Positions 26,729 through 37,566 are shown, counted from the first letter of the stretch. The stretch: 64,000 nt of DNA from Sphingobium algorifonticola (GCF_004005485.1 NZ_RZUL01000002.1:682001-746000), one strand, 5' to 3'. The notes: generated by a model not told the origin, from the sequence alone. Translations and numbers: made by a program.

Positions 26729-27964
26729 GTGACGCTGACCCTGCCCCAGATACGCCCGTTGCATGTCCTGATCCTGCTGTTGCTGGGTCTGGCCGCAGCG
26801 ATGCTGGTGGCGCAGATCGAAGGCGATCGCGGTGTTCCGCCGATCGCCAGCGGAGGCGATTTCGAAGTGAGCGGGGTCAAGGTCGATGTCGCGGGACCCA
26901 ATGCGGAGGCGGCGCGCTACGCCGGATGGCGGCAGGCGCAGCGGCTGGCGTGGAAGATGCTGTGGACGCGCACCAATGGCGGCACCGGCGCACCGGGCCT
27001 TTCCGATTCGCAGCTTGAGGCAATCGTGTCGGGCATTGAAATCCAGTCCGAGCAGGCCGGGCCGACACGCTATATCGCCACATTGGGAGTATTGTTCGAT
27101 CGCGCCCGCGCAGGCCAGATATTGGGCGTGCAGGGGCGCACGATGCGCTCTCCGCCGCTGCTCGTGATCCCGATCCTCTGGCAGGGTGGCGTCGCGACAT
27201 CCTATGAGAGCGTGAACGAGTGGCAGAAGGGCTGGGCACGGTTCCGCACCGGCGACAGCGCGATCGACTATGTGCGCGTTGCGGGCAACGCCGCCGATCC
27301 GGTGCTCCTGAACGCCGCGCAGACCGGTCGCCGCAGCCGCAACTGGTGGCGGGTCCTGCTCGACCAATATGGTGCCGCCGATGTCGTGATCCCGATCGCG
27401 CGGCTGGACTATGCATGGCCCGGCGGGCCGGTGACGGGGCGCTTCGCCGCCCGCTATGGCCCGGACAACGCCCTGATCGGCACGTTCACGCTGCGGGCAT
27501 CGAACGCAAGCGGTGTGCAGGCGATGATCGACCAGGCAATCCAGCGCATCGACGGGCTGTATACGCAGGCGCTGAACGACGGCACGTTGCGGCCCGATCC
27601 TTCGCTCATCATCGAGGAGCCGGTCGATCCCGACGCGCTGGCGATCGAAAATGCCAGCGAAGCCATCATAGAAACGGCCATAACGCCGCTTCAGACGGGC
27701 ATCATCGATGTGACGATCCAGTATGACACGCCCAATGTCGCTTCGGTCAGCCAGGGCGAGGCGACGGTGCAGGGCATCGCCGGCGTTCGTGCCGCATCGA
27801 CCAGCAGCCTGGCGCTGGGCGGCACATCGGTGATGGCGGTGCGGTTCGAAGGGACGATCGATGCGCTGCGCGCCGCGCTGCAATCGCGCGGTTATACGGT
27901 GGCCGCATCGGGCAGCACGTTGCGGATCAGCCGTCGCGCGCAGGCGGCACCCGGCGCGCAATAG
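26729..27964 (+). CDS. DUF2066-like protein upstream of hda
   Basis: The 411-residue protein starts at GTG 26729, with AAAAGGA a few bases upstream. It has one N-terminal membrane segment (LHVLILLLLGLAAAMLVA, about residues 11-28), then a soluble, probably periplasmic part. The region AGWRQAQRLAWKMLW, LVIPILWQGG and the later tandem alpha/beta segments fit the DUF2066 family, which lies between purM and hda in pseudomonads. This synteny is the main support. The C-terminal 100 residues (DVTIQYDTPNVASVSQGEATVQ) look like a small ferredoxin-like fold, so automatic pipelines may call it a heavy-metal-associated domain; no CxxC is present. Function is unknown. Confidence 0.78.
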   Translation: MTLTLPQIRPLHVLILLLLGLAAAMLVAQIEGDRGVPPIASGGDFEVSGVKVDVAGPNAEAARYAGWRQAQRLAWKMLWTRTNGGTGAPGLSDSQLEAIVSGIEIQSEQAGPTRYIATLGVLFDRARAGQILGVQGRTMRSPPLLVIPILWQGGVATSYESVNEWQKGWARFRTGDSAIDYVRVAGNAADPVLLNAAQTGRRSRNWWRVLLDQYGAADVVIPIARLDYAWPGGPVTGRFAARYGPDNALIGTFTLRASNASGVQAMIDQAIQRIDGLYTQALNDGTLRPDPSLIIEEPVDPDALAIENASEAIIETAITPLQTGIIDVTIQYDTPNVASVSQGEATVQGIAGVRAASTSSLALGGTSVMAVRFEGTIDALRAALQSRGYTVAASGSTLRISRRAQAAPGAQ

Positions 27965-27977
27965 GGGCAGGCGAACG

Positions 27978-28610
27978 ATGAGCCAGATCAGCCTGCCATT
28001 CGACTGGAGCGGGCAGGGCACCCCAGTCAGTGGCGACTTTCTGGTCAGCGAGGCCAACCGGATCGCGGTGCAACATATCGAAGGCTGGCACGACTGGCCG
28101 GTACAGGTCAGTGTGCTTTCCGGCCCGCCCCGGTCCGGCAAGTCGACGCTCGGGCGGCATTTCGTGCGGCAATCGGGCGGCACCGTGATCGACGATGCGG
28201 ACGGCACCAGAGACGAGGCGCTGTTTCACGCGTGGAACCGGGCGCAGAACGACCGGCGGCCGTTGCTGATGATCGCCGATCGCGCACCGGGGCAATGGAC
28301 GGTGGCGCTGCCCGATCTCCGCTCCCGCCTGGCCGCGGTGCCGCATGTGCGGATTGCCGAGCCGGACGATGCGCTGGTGCGGGCGCTGATCGAACGTGGC
28401 CTTGCGACCGGCGGATCAGCCTGGTCGCCCGACCTTCCCGACTGGCTGCAGCACCGGATCGAGCGCAGCTATGCGGCCATCGCGCAGGTGCTTTCCTGCC
28501 TGCATGCGGCGTCCTTGTCGCACGGACGCAAGATTTCCGTGCCATTTGCGAAAGAAGCCCTGCAAAGCGCCGGTTTTCTGCCTATAGTCTGGTCCGACCC
28601 CGAACCATAG
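27978..28610 (+). CDS. hda: Hda-like DnaA regulatory AAA+ ATPase
   Basis: The 210-residue protein is homologous to the AAA+ domain of DnaA. Its N-terminus is SQISLPFDW, near a clamp-binding QxxLPF motif (QISLPFDW, residues 3-10), which in Hda/HdaA tethers the protein to the sliding clamp so it can trigger DnaA-ATP hydrolysis. Walker A is GPPRSGKST, Walker B region TVIDDAD, and a lid helix ends the protein; the DNA-binding domain of DnaA is absent. It starts 13 bp after the DUF2066 gene. It likely limits replication initiation, inferred from the Caulobacter and E. coli homologues. Confidence 0.9.
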   Translation: MSQISLPFDWSGQGTPVSGDFLVSEANRIAVQHIEGWHDWPVQVSVLSGPPRSGKSTLGRHFVRQSGGTVIDDADGTRDEALFHAWNRAQNDRRPLLMIADRAPGQWTVALPDLRSRLAAVPHVRIAEPDDALVRALIERGLATGGSAWSPDLPDWLQHRIERSYAAIAQVLSCLHAASLSHGRKISVPFAKEALQSAGFLPIVWSDPEP

Positions 28611-28650
28611 AGCGCGGAACATGCCCGTCGTGACATCAAAGGAGGCCATC

Positions 28651-30792
28651 TTGGCCGAAGCCGATCCGTCCGCCAGCCTTGCGATCGCCCCCGATCGCTA
28701 TTTCAATCGCGAGTTGAGCTGGCTCGGCTTCAATCAGCGCGTGCTGGAAGAGGCAATGAACCCGGCACATCCTCTGCTGGAGCGGCTGCGGTTCCTTTCC
28801 ATTTCTGGCAACAATCTCGACGAGTTTTTTTCCGTCCGTGTCGCGGGCCTCAAAGGACAGCAGTTGCAGGATGTCGATCTGCGCTCCGCCGACGGGCTGA
28901 CCCCCGGTCAGCAGCTTGCCGCCATCGCCCAGGAAACCGACCGGCTGATGACCGCGCAGCAGCAGGTCTGGCATCGGCTGCACGGCGAACTGACGCAGGT
29001 CGGGATCGAAGTGGTCGGCAGCGACGTGGTGATGGGCAAGCAGTGCGACGGCTGGCTCGCCAATCATTTCCAGACACAGATTTTCCCGATCCTGACGCCG
29101 CAGGCGCTCGATCCGGCGCATCCTTTTCCTTTCATTCCCAATCAGGGGCTGTCGATCGTCTTCGACCTTGTCCGCCTGTCGGACAAGCAGCCGATCCGCG
29201 AACTGGTGATGATCCCAGCGACGCTAGCCCGCTTTGTCCGCATACCGGGGGAGCCTGCGCGTTACATGGCGCTGGAGGCGGTGATCCGGCGCTTTTCCGA
29301 TACGCTCTTCCCCGGCTATCAGATCAAGGACAGCGGCGTTTTCCGTATCATCCGAGACAGCGATATCGAAATCGAAGAAGAGGCGGAGGATCTCGTCCGC
29401 TATTTCCGCAGCGCCATCAAGCGGCGGCGGCGGGGCCGCGTGATCCGGCTGGAAGTGGAAAGCGGCCTGCCCAGCAGTGTCGAGGACATGTTGCAGGACA
29501 TGCTCCAGGGGCATGATTCGATCATCGCCGATATCGATGGCTTCGTCGGGATCGGCGACCTTTCCGGGATCGTCGACGAGGATCGCCCCGACCTCAAGTT
29601 CGAACCTTATGCGCCACGCTTCCCGGAGCGTATCCGCGAATATGGCGGCGACTGTTTCGCCGCGATCCGCGCGAAGGATATCGTCGTCCATCACCCCTAT
29701 GAGAGCTTCGACGTTGTCGTTGCCTTCCTGAAGCAGGCGGCGGACGATCCCGATGTGGTGGCGATCAAGCAGACGCTCTATCGCGCGGGCAAGCAGTCCG
29801 CCGTGATCCGCGCGCTGATCGACGCGGCGGAGGCCGGCAAGTCAGTGACGGCCGTGGTCGAGCTGAAGGCGCGGTTCGACGAGGAGCAGAACCTGCTGTG
29901 GGCGAGCGCGCTGGAGCGCGCGGGCGTGCAGGTGGTCTACGGCTTCATCGACTGGAAGACCCATGCCAAGATTTCGATGGTGGTGCGGCGTGAGGGAGAA
30001 CAGTTCCGCACCTATTGCCATTTCGGTACGGGCAATTATCACCCGGTTACGGCACGTATCTACACCGATCTGAGCTATTTCACTGCTGATCCGCTCATCG
30101 GTCGCGATGCCGCATCGCTGTTCAACTATATCACTGGCTATGTCGAGCCGCAGCATCTCGAAAAGCTGGTGATGTCTCCGCGCGACCTGCGCGAGACATT
30201 GTGCGACCTGATCGAGGCGGAAATAGAGCATGTCCGCGCCGGACGCGCGGGCAGCATCTGGGCAAAGATGAACTCGCTGGTCGATCCGGCGATCATCGAA
30301 AAGCTTTATGCCGCCAGCAATGCCGGGGTGCAGGTGGAACTGGTGGTGCGCGGCATCTGCTGCCTGCGGCCCGGTGTGCCCGGCATGTCGGAAAACATTC
30401 GGGTCAAGTCGGTGGTCGGCCGGTTCCTGGAGCACAGCCGCATTGCCGCCTTCGGCAATGGCAAGCCGCTGCCCAACAACGGCGCGCGTGTATACATCAG
30501 CTCGGCGGACTGGATGCCCCGCAATTTCGACCGGCGGGTGGAATATATGTTGCCGCTTCAGAACCCGACGGTGCACGACCAGATCCTCGACCAGGTGATG
30601 GTCGCCAATCTGATCGACAATGAGCAGAGCTGGGAGCTGGACAGCGACGGCCGCTACAACCGGCTGGAACCGGGCGAACGGCCGTTCAACCTGCATCGCT
30701 ATTTCATGACCAACCCGTCGCTGTCCGGGCGTGGCGCATCGCTGAAAGGCGGCGAGGCGGTGCCGACACTCAGCCTGCGACGGCGCGGCTGA
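28651..30792 (+). CDS. ppk: Polyphosphate kinase 1
   Basis: Reversibly polymerises the gamma-phosphate of ATP into polyphosphate. The 713-residue enzyme has an N-terminal domain ([20 protein letters not shown]), a head domain ([16 protein letters not shown]), and two phospholipase-D-like C-terminal domains with the active-site region [21 protein letters not shown] and late [12 protein letters not shown]. The TTG at 28651 is proposed as start because a perfect AAAGGAGG (28638-28645) lies 5 bases upstream and has no other use; the in-frame ATG at 28621 is the alternative. It is followed by ppx after 3 bases, so synthesis and degradation genes are co-expressed. Confidence 0.95.
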   Translation: MAEADPSASLAIAPDRYFNRELSWLGFNQRVLEEAMNPAHPLLERLRFLSISGNNLDEFFSVRVAGLKGQQLQDVDLRSADGLTPGQQLAAIAQETDRLMTAQQQVWHRLHGELTQVGIEVVGSDVVMGKQCDGWLANHFQTQIFPILTPQALDPAHPFPFIPNQGLSIVFDLVRLSDKQPIRELVMIPATLARFVRIPGEPARYMALEAVIRRFSDTLFPGYQIKDSGVFRIIRDSDIEIEEEAEDLVRYFRSAIKRRRRGRVIRLEVESGLPSSVEDMLQDMLQGHDSIIADIDGFVGIGDLSGIVDEDRPDLKFEPYAPRFPERIREYGGDCFAAIRAKDIVVHHPYESFDVVVAFLKQAADDPDVVAIKQTLYRAGKQSAVIRALIDAAEAGKSVTAVVELKARFDEEQNLLWASALERAGVQVVYGFIDWKTHAKISMVVRREGEQFRTYCHFGTGNYHPVTARIYTDLSYFTADPLIGRDAASLFNYITGYVEPQHLEKLVMSPRDLRETLCDLIEAEIEHVRAGRAGSIWAKMNSLVDPAIIEKLYAASNAGVQVELVVRGICCLRPGVPGMSENIRVKSVVGRFLEHSRIAAFGNGKPLPNNGARVYISSADWMPRNFDRRVEYMLPLQNPTVHDQILDQVMVANLIDNEQSWELDSDGRYNRLEPGERPFNLHRYFMTNPSLSGRGASLKGGEAVPTLSLRRRG

Positions 30793-30795
30793 TCC

Positions 30796-32328
30796 ATGGC
30801 ATCTATGCTTTCGCGCCTGCGCGCCGTCCGGGAGCGCGGTGAGGCTAATGCGCCTTCGCCCGGCCTTGATGGTGTGCGATCGGCGATCATCGACATCGGA
30901 TCGAACAGCGTGCGATTGGTCGTGTATGACGGGCCGCAGCGTATTCCCTTCATCCTGTTCAACGAAAAGGTGATGGCGGGTCTGGGCGCGTCGCTTGGCA
31001 AGACCGGCGCGATCGAGCCTGCCGCCATGCGGCGCAGCCTGGCGGCGCTCGCACGCTATCGGCATTTGTGTGCTGAAATGGGCGTGGACGCGCTCCGCTG
31101 CGTGGCGACGGCGGCGGTGCGCGACGCCAGCAACGGCGGCGAACTCATCCGCCGTGCCGCGGCCATCGGATTGAAGGTGGAACTGCTTTCCGGCGCGCAG
31201 GAGGGGGCGGCATCGGGTTATGGCGTTCTTTCCGCGATACCGGGCGCCGATGGCATTGTCGGCGATCTTGGCGGCGGCAGTCTGGAACTGGTGCGCATTC
31301 GCGATGGCGAGGTGCACGACGTGACATCGCTCCCGCTCGGCGTCCTGCGCTTGCCGGAAATCCGCGCGAAAGGGAAAGGTGCGCTGGAACGGCACGTGCG
31401 CAAGCTGCTGAAGAAAGCGGGATGGGATGCGGTCCAGCCCGATCTGCCTTTTTATCTGGTCGGCGGGTCGTGGCGGGCCTTGGCGAGGCTGGACATGCAT
31501 CTCAACCAGTTCGCCTTGCCGGTGATGCATCATTACGAGATGCTGCCAGCGCGGGCAGAGCATCTCGTCCGGGTGGTCAGCCATATGCAGCGCGACACCC
31601 TGAAGAACGTGCCGTCGTTGACGGGCACCCGCATCCCCACCTTGCCCGATGCGGCCGCGCTGCTGTCTGTTATGGTGCGGCAGTTGCAGAGCAGCCGGCT
31701 GATCGTGTCGGCCTATGGGCTGCGCGAGGGGCTGCTGTTCGAGGATCTGCCGCCAGAGGTGCGCGCGGAAGACCCCTTGCTGGCGGCGGTCGCTGCGGAG
31801 GGCGAGGCGCAGGGCCGCTTTCCCGGACATGGCGACATGATCGAAACGTGGATCGCGCCGCTTTTTCTGGAGGATGGCGCAAACTGGCGGCGCATTCGGC
31901 GCGCGGCCTGCCTGCTGGCGGATGTCGGCTGGCGCGCCAATCCCGATTTCCGATCGGAGCGCGGGGTCGAAATCGCGCTGCATGGCAACTGGGTCGGCAT
32001 AGACGTGGAGGGTCGCGCCATGCTGGCGCAGGCGCTGCACAGCAATTTTGGCGGCGGTTTAGCGGTGCCTGATGCGCTTGCTCGGCTCGCACGGCCCGAA
32101 GCCTTGCGCCGTGCCGCCTTGTGGGGCCTTGCCATCCGTCTGGGCCAGCGTTTGTCGGGCGGCGTCGAAGGGCCGCTGATCGGCGGGCGGCTGGACGCCG
32201 ATGACAGCATGCTGACGCTCACGCTGCCCGACAGCCAAGCTGATCTCTATGGCGAGGCCGTCGAGCGGCGGCTGAAAGCCCTGGCGCAGGCATGCGGCCT
32301 GAAGCATCGGTTCGCGATAGCAGATTAG
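30796..32328 (+). CDS. ppx: Exopolyphosphatase (Ppx/GppA family)
   Basis: The 510-residue enzyme of the ASKHA fold has IIDIGSNSVRLVVYDG (phosphate loop 1, about residues 31-46), CVATAAVRDASNGGE, LSGAQEGAASGYG and VGDLGGGSLELV (loop 2, about 154-165). A C-terminal HD-like helical domain starts near residue 310. It releases terminal phosphate from polyphosphate, or pppGpp phosphate in GppA-type members. It lies three bases after ppk, forming hda-ppk-ppx. Identification at family level is sure; the preference between polyphosphate and pppGpp is inferred from ppk linkage. Confidence 0.94.
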   Translation: MASMLSRLRAVRERGEANAPSPGLDGVRSAIIDIGSNSVRLVVYDGPQRIPFILFNEKVMAGLGASLGKTGAIEPAAMRRSLAALARYRHLCAEMGVDALRCVATAAVRDASNGGELIRRAAAIGLKVELLSGAQEGAASGYGVLSAIPGADGIVGDLGGGSLELVRIRDGEVHDVTSLPLGVLRLPEIRAKGKGALERHVRKLLKKAGWDAVQPDLPFYLVGGSWRALARLDMHLNQFALPVMHHYEMLPARAEHLVRVVSHMQRDTLKNVPSLTGTRIPTLPDAAALLSVMVRQLQSSRLIVSAYGLREGLLFEDLPPEVRAEDPLLAAVAAEGEAQGRFPGHGDMIETWIAPLFLEDGANWRRIRRAACLLADVGWRANPDFRSERGVEIALHGNWVGIDVEGRAMLAQALHSNFGGGLAVPDALARLARPEALRRAALWGLAIRLGQRLSGGVEGPLIGGRLDADDSMLTLTLPDSQADLYGEAVERRLKALAQACGLKHRFAIAD

Positions 32329-32449
32329 CGCCATGCTATTGAAACAACTGGCCGCAGTTAATCCAGATCAAGAAATTATCCGTTTATTTTCATGTGTTTG
32401 ATGTGCTGCGTTAAGAGTATTTTTCTGTCTTGTCCGTAAGCCTGCAACG

Positions 32450-34135
32450 ATGGCGCAGGCACAGGACAGACGATCGATGGGCGCGCGCGCGATACGCGGC
32501 GTGCTGAACTGTGCCCGCGACACCGACATTTTCCCTTTGCTTTCAATCGGTCTCGCCTTCTGTTGGGCGATCGACCTGACGATCGATGGCCGCGCTGCGA
32601 AAGGCTTCATGGTCGGCGCGGTCGCGCTGCTTGGTGCTGCCTATCTGTGGGGATTTTTCGCCCGCAATCGGATCGATGCGCGGCTGACCCTGATGGCGGA
32701 TCGCGCCGACGAGGCCTTGGGACAGCCCGAACACGAGGCCCCGGCCAGCGATAGTCTTGACCGGCTATCCAACCACATAGACGCGCGCATCGCCCACGCC
32801 CGCAGTGTCGACCATCGCGCCGCGCAGCGGCATGGGATTACCCGGCTACCTACGCGGGAGCCTTTGATCGAGGCGATCGCGGCGCACGACGAGGGAGGTG
32901 TTCTCGGTATCGTCGAGCTGTGCGATTTCGATCGCCTTTGCGCCTTCGACATTGCGCTCGCGGATCAGGTGCTGAACGATGTCGCGGCGCGCCTGTTGCG
33001 GATGGTAGGCGACGCACGCTTTCTGGCGCATGTCGATCGCGCGCGCTTCGCCATCTGGTACGGGGGTTCATCCGATGGCATGGCGCGTCAGGAGTTCGAC
33101 GCCATATGCTATGCGTTGCGCAGCCGGATACAACTGGGCGAGCTCGACATGCTGCCGCAGATCCGTGCCGCCTGCGTCATTCAGGATCAGGTGCCGTTCG
33201 AGCCGGCTGCGCTGCTGGCACGCACGATCGCCGCCCTGTCGGACAGTCGAGCGCCGCAGATATCGGTGCATGGCGGCCAAGCCATGGATATCGCACGCCG
33301 ATCGTTCCTGCTGGAACAGGATTTGCGTCAGGCGGTCGCACGTAACGAGCTGGAGCTGTGGTTTCAGCCCTTTATCGATGCGACGACGGCGCGGACATGC
33401 GGGGCCGAGGCACTGCTGCGCTGGCGTCACCCCCAACATGGCCTCATCGCACCCAATCAGTTCATTCCGATCATGGAAATCGCTGGCCTGGCGGATGAAA
33501 TCGGCCTGTGGACGCTGAATGCGGGGTGCCGCGAGGCAAGGGAGTGGGCAAGGCAAGGGTTGGGCGCGGTGAAGGTCGCGATCAACCTGTCTGCCCATCA
33601 ACTCGAAGGCAGCGATCTTGACCGCATCGTGGAACGCACGTTGCAGCGGCACGACCTGCCCGCGCACTGCCTGGAGCTGGAGCTGACCGAGACGGTGGCC
33701 GCGGTCGATTCTGTCGAAGCCACGCGGCTGTTCGGCAAGCTGCGTGCGATGGGCGTGTCGATTTCCATCGATGATTTTGGCGCAGGCTATTCGAGCCTGT
33801 CCTATCTGAAGAAACTGAAGTTCGACAAGCTGAAGATCGATCGCGAGTTCGTGACCGATGTCGACAGGCAGGGCGACAGCCAGGCGATCTGCCAGAGCAT
33901 CATTGCGCTAGGCAGGGGCCTGGGCATCGCTGTGCTCGCCGAAGGTGTCGAGCGGCCGGAGGAATATGCCTGGCTGCGCCGCCATGGCTGCGACCTGTTT
34001 CAGGGCTTCTACTTTTCCCGCCCGCTGGAGGCCGCGGCCTTCCCGGCCTTTGCCAGAGATCGCGAAACGGTTCGCCGCCTGACCGATCTGACCCCTGTCG
34101 CCCTGCAACGGCGACTGACGAAGAGTGTATCATGA
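32450..34135 (+). CDS. Membrane EAL-domain protein with degenerate GGDEF
   Basis: The 561-residue protein has two N-terminal membrane helices (about 28-70). A degenerate GGDEF domain (about 128-275) has YGGSSDG in place of GG[D/E]EF. A complete EAL domain follows (about 285-540): E320 of EALLRW, N379, E414 in ELTET, D441/D442 of [10 protein letters not shown]461 and E498 in AEGVE. It is therefore predicted to hydrolyse c-di-GMP and not to make it. It is preceded by a 121-bp AT-richer gap that likely carries the promoter of the five-gene cassette. Its stop overlaps the next ATG by 4 bp, tying c-di-GMP turnover to the kinase/phosphatase genes. Confidence 0.93.
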   Translation: MAQAQDRRSMGARAIRGVLNCARDTDIFPLLSIGLAFCWAIDLTIDGRAAKGFMVGAVALLGAAYLWGFFARNRIDARLTLMADRADEALGQPEHEAPASDSLDRLSNHIDARIAHARSVDHRAAQRHGITRLPTREPLIEAIAAHDEGGVLGIVELCDFDRLCAFDIALADQVLNDVAARLLRMVGDARFLAHVDRARFAIWYGGSSDGMARQEFDAICYALRSRIQLGELDMLPQIRAACVIQDQVPFEPAALLARTIAALSDSRAPQISVHGGQAMDIARRSFLLEQDLRQAVARNELELWFQPFIDATTARTCGAEALLRWRHPQHGLIAPNQFIPIMEIAGLADEIGLWTLNAGCREAREWARQGLGAVKVAINLSAHQLEGSDLDRIVERTLQRHDLPAHCLELELTETVAAVDSVEATRLFGKLRAMGVSISIDDFGAGYSSLSYLKKLKFDKLKIDREFVTDVDRQGDSQAICQSIIALGRGLGIAVLAEGVERPEEYAWLRRHGCDLFQGFYFSRPLEAAAFPAFARDRETVRRLTDLTPVALQRRLTKSVS

Positions 34136-34869
34136 CAGGATATCGAGCCTCCGGCGTCTCCGGCCGGTCCCTGACCGCAGCCATTCTGGCGATCGCCGCC
34201 CTTTCTGGTTGCGCGCAAAAGCCGGGTGGACGACCATCGGCTCCGGCCACGATCCAGCCTGTCTCCAACGCGCAGCAACTGGAGGACGTCGTCTCCCTGC
34301 TGGAAAACGGCAACGAAGCCGCAGCCCGCAAGGCCCTGAAGGCGATGGTCAAGCGCGAGCCGGGTGATATCGGCGCGGCCGTCCTGCTGGACAGCATGAC
34401 AGCCGATCCGGTTGCGTCGCTCGGTGCGCGCAGCTTCGACTATCGCACGCAGCCGGGTGATAGCTTCCCCGATCTGGCAAAGCGTTTTCTGGGTAATCGG
34501 CTCAAGTTCTACGCCCTCGCGCGCTACAACGGTATTGCCGTACCCGCATCGGTCAAGAGCGGCACGGTCATCCGTATTCCGGGCGAGGCACCGCGCCCCG
34601 TGATCGTGCCTGTGCCCAAGCCCGCGCCTACGCCGCCAAAGCCTGCGCCCAAGGCTGTGCCTGCGCCAGCGCCCAAGCCATCGGTCGTCAATCCGGCGCA
34701 GGCCGCCAGGCTGCGCGGGCAGGGGCTGGCGCTTCTCAATCAGGGTCAGGTATCGCGCGCCGTCGTCATCCTGCGGCAGGCCGCCGCGATGGACCCCGGC
34801 AATGCACTGATCAAGCGCGATCTGGAGCGCGCCCAGCGCATCCGCCAGACCGTGAAGGACCGGAAATGA
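34132..34869 (+). CDS. LysM/TPR lipoprotein
   Basis: The 245-residue protein has a lipobox IAALSGC (Cys near residue 24-25). A short helical repeat follows ([21 protein letters not shown]), then a LysM-like domain (about 102-152: [20 protein letters not shown] ... GTVIRIPG), a Pro/Ala/Lys-rich linker (about 155-183) and a C-terminal TPR unit ([20 protein letters not shown]). It is likely anchored in a membrane leaflet facing the periplasm and able to bind peptidoglycan. It overlaps both neighbours by 4 bp. In Pseudomonas the T6SS kinase pathway also includes a lipoprotein (TagQ), but no homology to TagQ can be claimed here. Confidence 0.85.
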   Translation: MTGYRASGVSGRSLTAAILAIAALSGCAQKPGGRPSAPATIQPVSNAQQLEDVVSLLENGNEAAARKALKAMVKREPGDIGAAVLLDSMTADPVASLGARSFDYRTQPGDSFPDLAKRFLGNRLKFYALARYNGIAVPASVKSGTVIRIPGEAPRPVIVPVPKPAPTPPKPAPKAVPAPAPKPSVVNPAQAARLRGQGLALLNQGQVSRAVVILRQAAAMDPGNALIKRDLERAQRIRQTVKDRK

Positions 34870-36542
34870 GCGCGCCGACATGGATCGGGCGCTATCGCGT
34901 GGAAGCGGCGATCGGCGAAGGGGCGATGGCCCATGTCTATCTCGCCCATGACCCGAGCATCGACCGCCCGGTCGCGATCAAGGTCCTGAAGCCCGAATAT
35001 CGCGACGACGCAGAGGTTGTGCATCGCTTTCTGGCGGAATCCGGCGCAGCGGGGATGCTGTCGCACAGCCATATCGTTACGATCTACGACGTCGGGGATG
35101 CCGACGGCATACCTTATATCGCGATGGAGCATCTGTCGGGACGTCCGCTCGATACCGTGATCGAGGAAGCCGGGCGAATCAGTGTCGAACGGACCGTTGC
35201 GCTCGCGATCCAGATTGCCGATGCGCTGGCCTATGCCCATGCCCATGGCGTCATCCACCGCGATGTCAAACCGTCCAATATCCTGATCTGCAACAACGGC
35301 CAGACCGCCAAGCTGCTCGATTTCGGGATTGCGCGCGTCGATGCGCGCGACGCGATGCGCAACGCGCGCGATGCGCAACGCACGCTGGCCGGGCAGGTGA
35401 TGGGCACACCGCGCTACATGAGCCCCGAACAGGCGATGGGTATTGCTGTGGACGCGCGCAGCGACCTGTTCTCGCTGGGCGCGCTGCTCTATGAAATGGT
35501 AACAGGCAAGCCGGCCTTTCCAGGCAGCGGCCTCGCCACGCTGGCGCTCCAGATCGCCCAATCCGAACCTGCGCCGATCGCCACGCTGGTGCGCGATTGT
35601 CCACGCGGTCTGCGCTTCATCATCGGCAAGCTGCTGGCCAAGAAGCCGACAGATCGCTTTGCCGATGCCGATGCGCTGCGTCTGGCGCTGGAGCGGGAGC
35701 AGGCCGCACTTGTGCAGGACATAGACACATCGCGTCGCGGCCTTGCGCTGCGGTTCAAGCTGCCGCTGATACTGGCCGCTGCATCGGGATTGGCACTGGC
35801 GTTCAGCGTGACCATGGTGCTGGACCGCCAGAATGAGACGATGACGCGCATGGCCCTGACGTCCGGCGCGTCGATGACCGATTTCGTAGTCCGCAACGTC
35901 GCCGTCAGCATGGCGGACAATGCCGGTCTGCCCGCGGCCGAGCAGGACTGGCTGCCCCTTCAGGCGTTCGTCGAAAGCGCCGTGCGTGACCACAACGTGC
36001 AGAACATGACCGTGGTGGACGATCGCGGGATCATCCGCGCAAGCGGGCAGCGTAGCCAGATCGGCACTGTCTATGCGACATCGGCGCAGGCGGAGGCGCG
36101 CAACGGCGTGGTCCGCGCCGACGGCATCCACTTCACCCGGAACGTGCGCTACGCCGGGGCGGATTTCGGCAAGGTGTCCGTGTTGATGGATCGTGCCGCG
36201 CTCGATGCCGCGATGGCGCGTACGCGTCTGCTGCTCATCGCTTTGTCGCTGTTCGTGGTCGCGGTGATCGGCGGCATCGGCTATTTCAGTGCGCGGCAGT
36301 TTTCCAAGCCGCTGCGCCGCCTGCGCGAGGCGATGGACGAGGCGGCTGGCGGCAACACCGCGTTTCGCCTGTCGCATGGCCGCAAGGACGAGGTCGGCCG
36401 ACTGTTCGATGCCTTCAACCAGATGATCGGCAGCTTTGACGATCGCCTGCCCCAGGGCCATCCGGTTGCCGATGCACAGGCTATGCTGCGCACGCGGCTT
36501 GGCCGGACGCCGGACAATACGCCCGGTCGCGAAGCCGCTTAG
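34866..36542 (+). CDS. Transmembrane Ser/Thr protein kinase with periplasmic sensor and HAMP (PpkA-like)
   Basis: The 558-residue protein has a Hanks-type kinase at about 9-275: glycine loop IGEGAMAHVYLA, VAIK Lys39, HRDVKPSN with catalytic Asp133, DFG at 152-154, and GTPRYMSPEQ. A first membrane helix (about 299-319) leads to a periplasmic sensor region (about 320-450, single-Cache-like: TVVDDRGIIRASG). A second helix (about 453-475) and a HAMP domain (about 475-525) follow. HAMP behind the second helix returns to the cytoplasm, as in T6SS PpkA-type kinases. All catalytic residues are present. It overlaps the lipoprotein gene by 4 bp and is followed by the FHA gene after 10 bp. The stimulus is unknown. 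Confidence 0.93.
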   Translation: MSAPTWIGRYRVEAAIGEGAMAHVYLAHDPSIDRPVAIKVLKPEYRDDAEVVHRFLAESGAAGMLSHSHIVTIYDVGDADGIPYIAMEHLSGRPLDTVIEEAGRISVERTVALAIQIADALAYAHAHGVIHRDVKPSNILICNNGQTAKLLDFGIARVDARDAMRNARDAQRTLAGQVMGTPRYMSPEQAMGIAVDARSDLFSLGALLYEMVTGKPAFPGSGLATLALQIAQSEPAPIATLVRDCPRGLRFIIGKLLAKKPTDRFADADALRLALEREQAALVQDIDTSRRGLALRFKLPLILAAASGLALAFSVTMVLDRQNETMTRMALTSGASMTDFVVRNVAVSMADNAGLPAAEQDWLPLQAFVESAVRDHNVQNMTVVDDRGIIRASGQRSQIGTVYATSAQAEARNGVVRADGIHFTRNVRYAGADFGKVSVLMDRAALDAAMARTRLLLIALSLFVVAVIGGIGYFSARQFSKPLRRLREAMDEAAGGNTAFRLSHGRKDEVGRLFDAFNQMIGSFDDRLPQGHPVADAQAMLRTRLGRTPDNTPGREAA

Positions 36543-36552
36543 GAACCGCCCC

Positions 36553-37566
36553 ATGTATATCTTCAAGCTGTTCGAGAAGGACCATCTGCATCAGCCGGTG
36601 GACGCACGTTTCCTGCAGGAGGGCACGCTGACCATCGGCCGCGACCCGCAGTCGGACTGGGTCGTCAATGACCCGGCGTGCGAGATATCGCGATCGCACT
36701 GCACGATCAGCACGGAATCGGGGATGCTCATTCTGCGGTGTTTCGGCGCCAATGGCGTTTTCGACGGCGCATCCGGCGAGCGGCTGCCGAACGATCAGGC
36801 GATCGAAATGGTGCTGCCGCACACGATAGGCTTTGGTCCCTACCTGCTCGTGGCCGATCATGCCGTGCAGGCGCGTTCGACCATGGAAGACGGCAAGACA
36901 CTGATTCTCTCGCCGCCGCTTGGCTCCTCTATCGCTGTGCCGACCGAATGGTCCGATGACGTCAGCGATCAGGCGGGCAGTCGCAACGGGTCCCTGCTCG
37001 AAGCCTTCTGCGACGGTGCGGGCATCAGCGCGTCGGCCTTTTCAGCCGAAGACCCCGAAGAAATCATGCACCGGGCCGGGGCGGTCTATCGGCAGATGGT
37101 ATTGGGTATCGGTGATCTGATGGCCGAACGCGAACGGGTGCGCGGACGCTATCAACTCGCGCGCACCACCATCGGCGGGGCTGATAACAATCCGTTCAAA
37201 TGGGCACCGACGCAAAGGCTCGCGATCGACCTGCTGCTGCTGTCCGATCGCGGATTTCTGAGCGGCCCCTCGGCGCTCAAGGCCTCGTTTCGCGATATCA
37301 AGAAACATCTGATCGCAACGTTCGAAGGGCTGCGAGCGGCCCTGCGCCTTTCGGTCGAAACCTTCGATCCTGCACGGATCGAGGCAGCCGCGAGCGGACG
37401 GCAATCCCTGCTGAAGAGCCGCGCGGCGGCAAGCTGGGACATCGCCTGCGAACAACAGGCGCAACTGCTCGCCCAGATCGACGGCGGCGAGGACGGACCG
37501 CTGAACCATGCGTTCGTGCAGGCCTATGATGCCGCGGCTTCGCAGCTGGAGGCGCGCGAGGGATGA
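36553..37566 (+). CDS. FHA-domain protein of the T6SS Fha/TagH (ImpI/VasC) type
   Basis: The 337-residue protein has an N-terminal FHA domain (about residues 25-100) with LTIGRDPQSDW and ISRSHCTI, the GR, S and H residues used to bind phosphothreonine. A C-terminal region (about 205-315: NPFKWAPTQRLAIDLLL, SGPSALKASFRDIKKHLIAT, VETFDPARIEA) matches the ImpI/VasC domain found in type VI secretion Fha proteins. AGGAA lies 7 bases before the ATG. It is the likely phospho-substrate or adaptor of the upstream kinase. No secretion structural gene is nearby, which is unusual for this family. Confidence 0.9.
   Translation: MYIFKLFEKDHLHQPVDARFLQEGTLTIGRDPQSDWVVNDPACEISRSHCTISTESGMLILRCFGANGVFDGASGERLPNDQAIEMVLPHTIGFGPYLLVADHAVQARSTMEDGKTLILSPPLGSSIAVPTEWSDDVSDQAGSRNGSLLEAFCDGAGISASAFSAEDPEEIMHRAGAVYRQMVLGIGDLMAERERVRGRYQLARTTIGGADNNPFKWAPTQRLAIDLLLLSDRGFLSGPSALKASFRDIKKHLIATFEGLRAALRLSVETFDPARIEAAASGRQSLLKSRAAASWDIACEQQAQLLAQIDGGEDGPLNHAFVQAYDAAASQLEAREG

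Noticed and set aside
26729-27964. Heavy-metal-associated (HMA) domain protein
   Set aside because: The C-terminal fold could look ferredoxin-like, but no CxxC metal motif is present, and the position before hda fits DUF2066 better.
29842-32040. Long minus-strand open frame (732 codons) opposite ppk and ppx
   Set aside because: It spans two well-identified genes and their junction. Composition and lack of motifs mark it as a GC-driven artefact.
34746-36566. 606-codon minus-strand frame opposite the Ser/Thr kinase
   Set aside because: The plus strand has all kinase motifs in order; the antisense product shows none.
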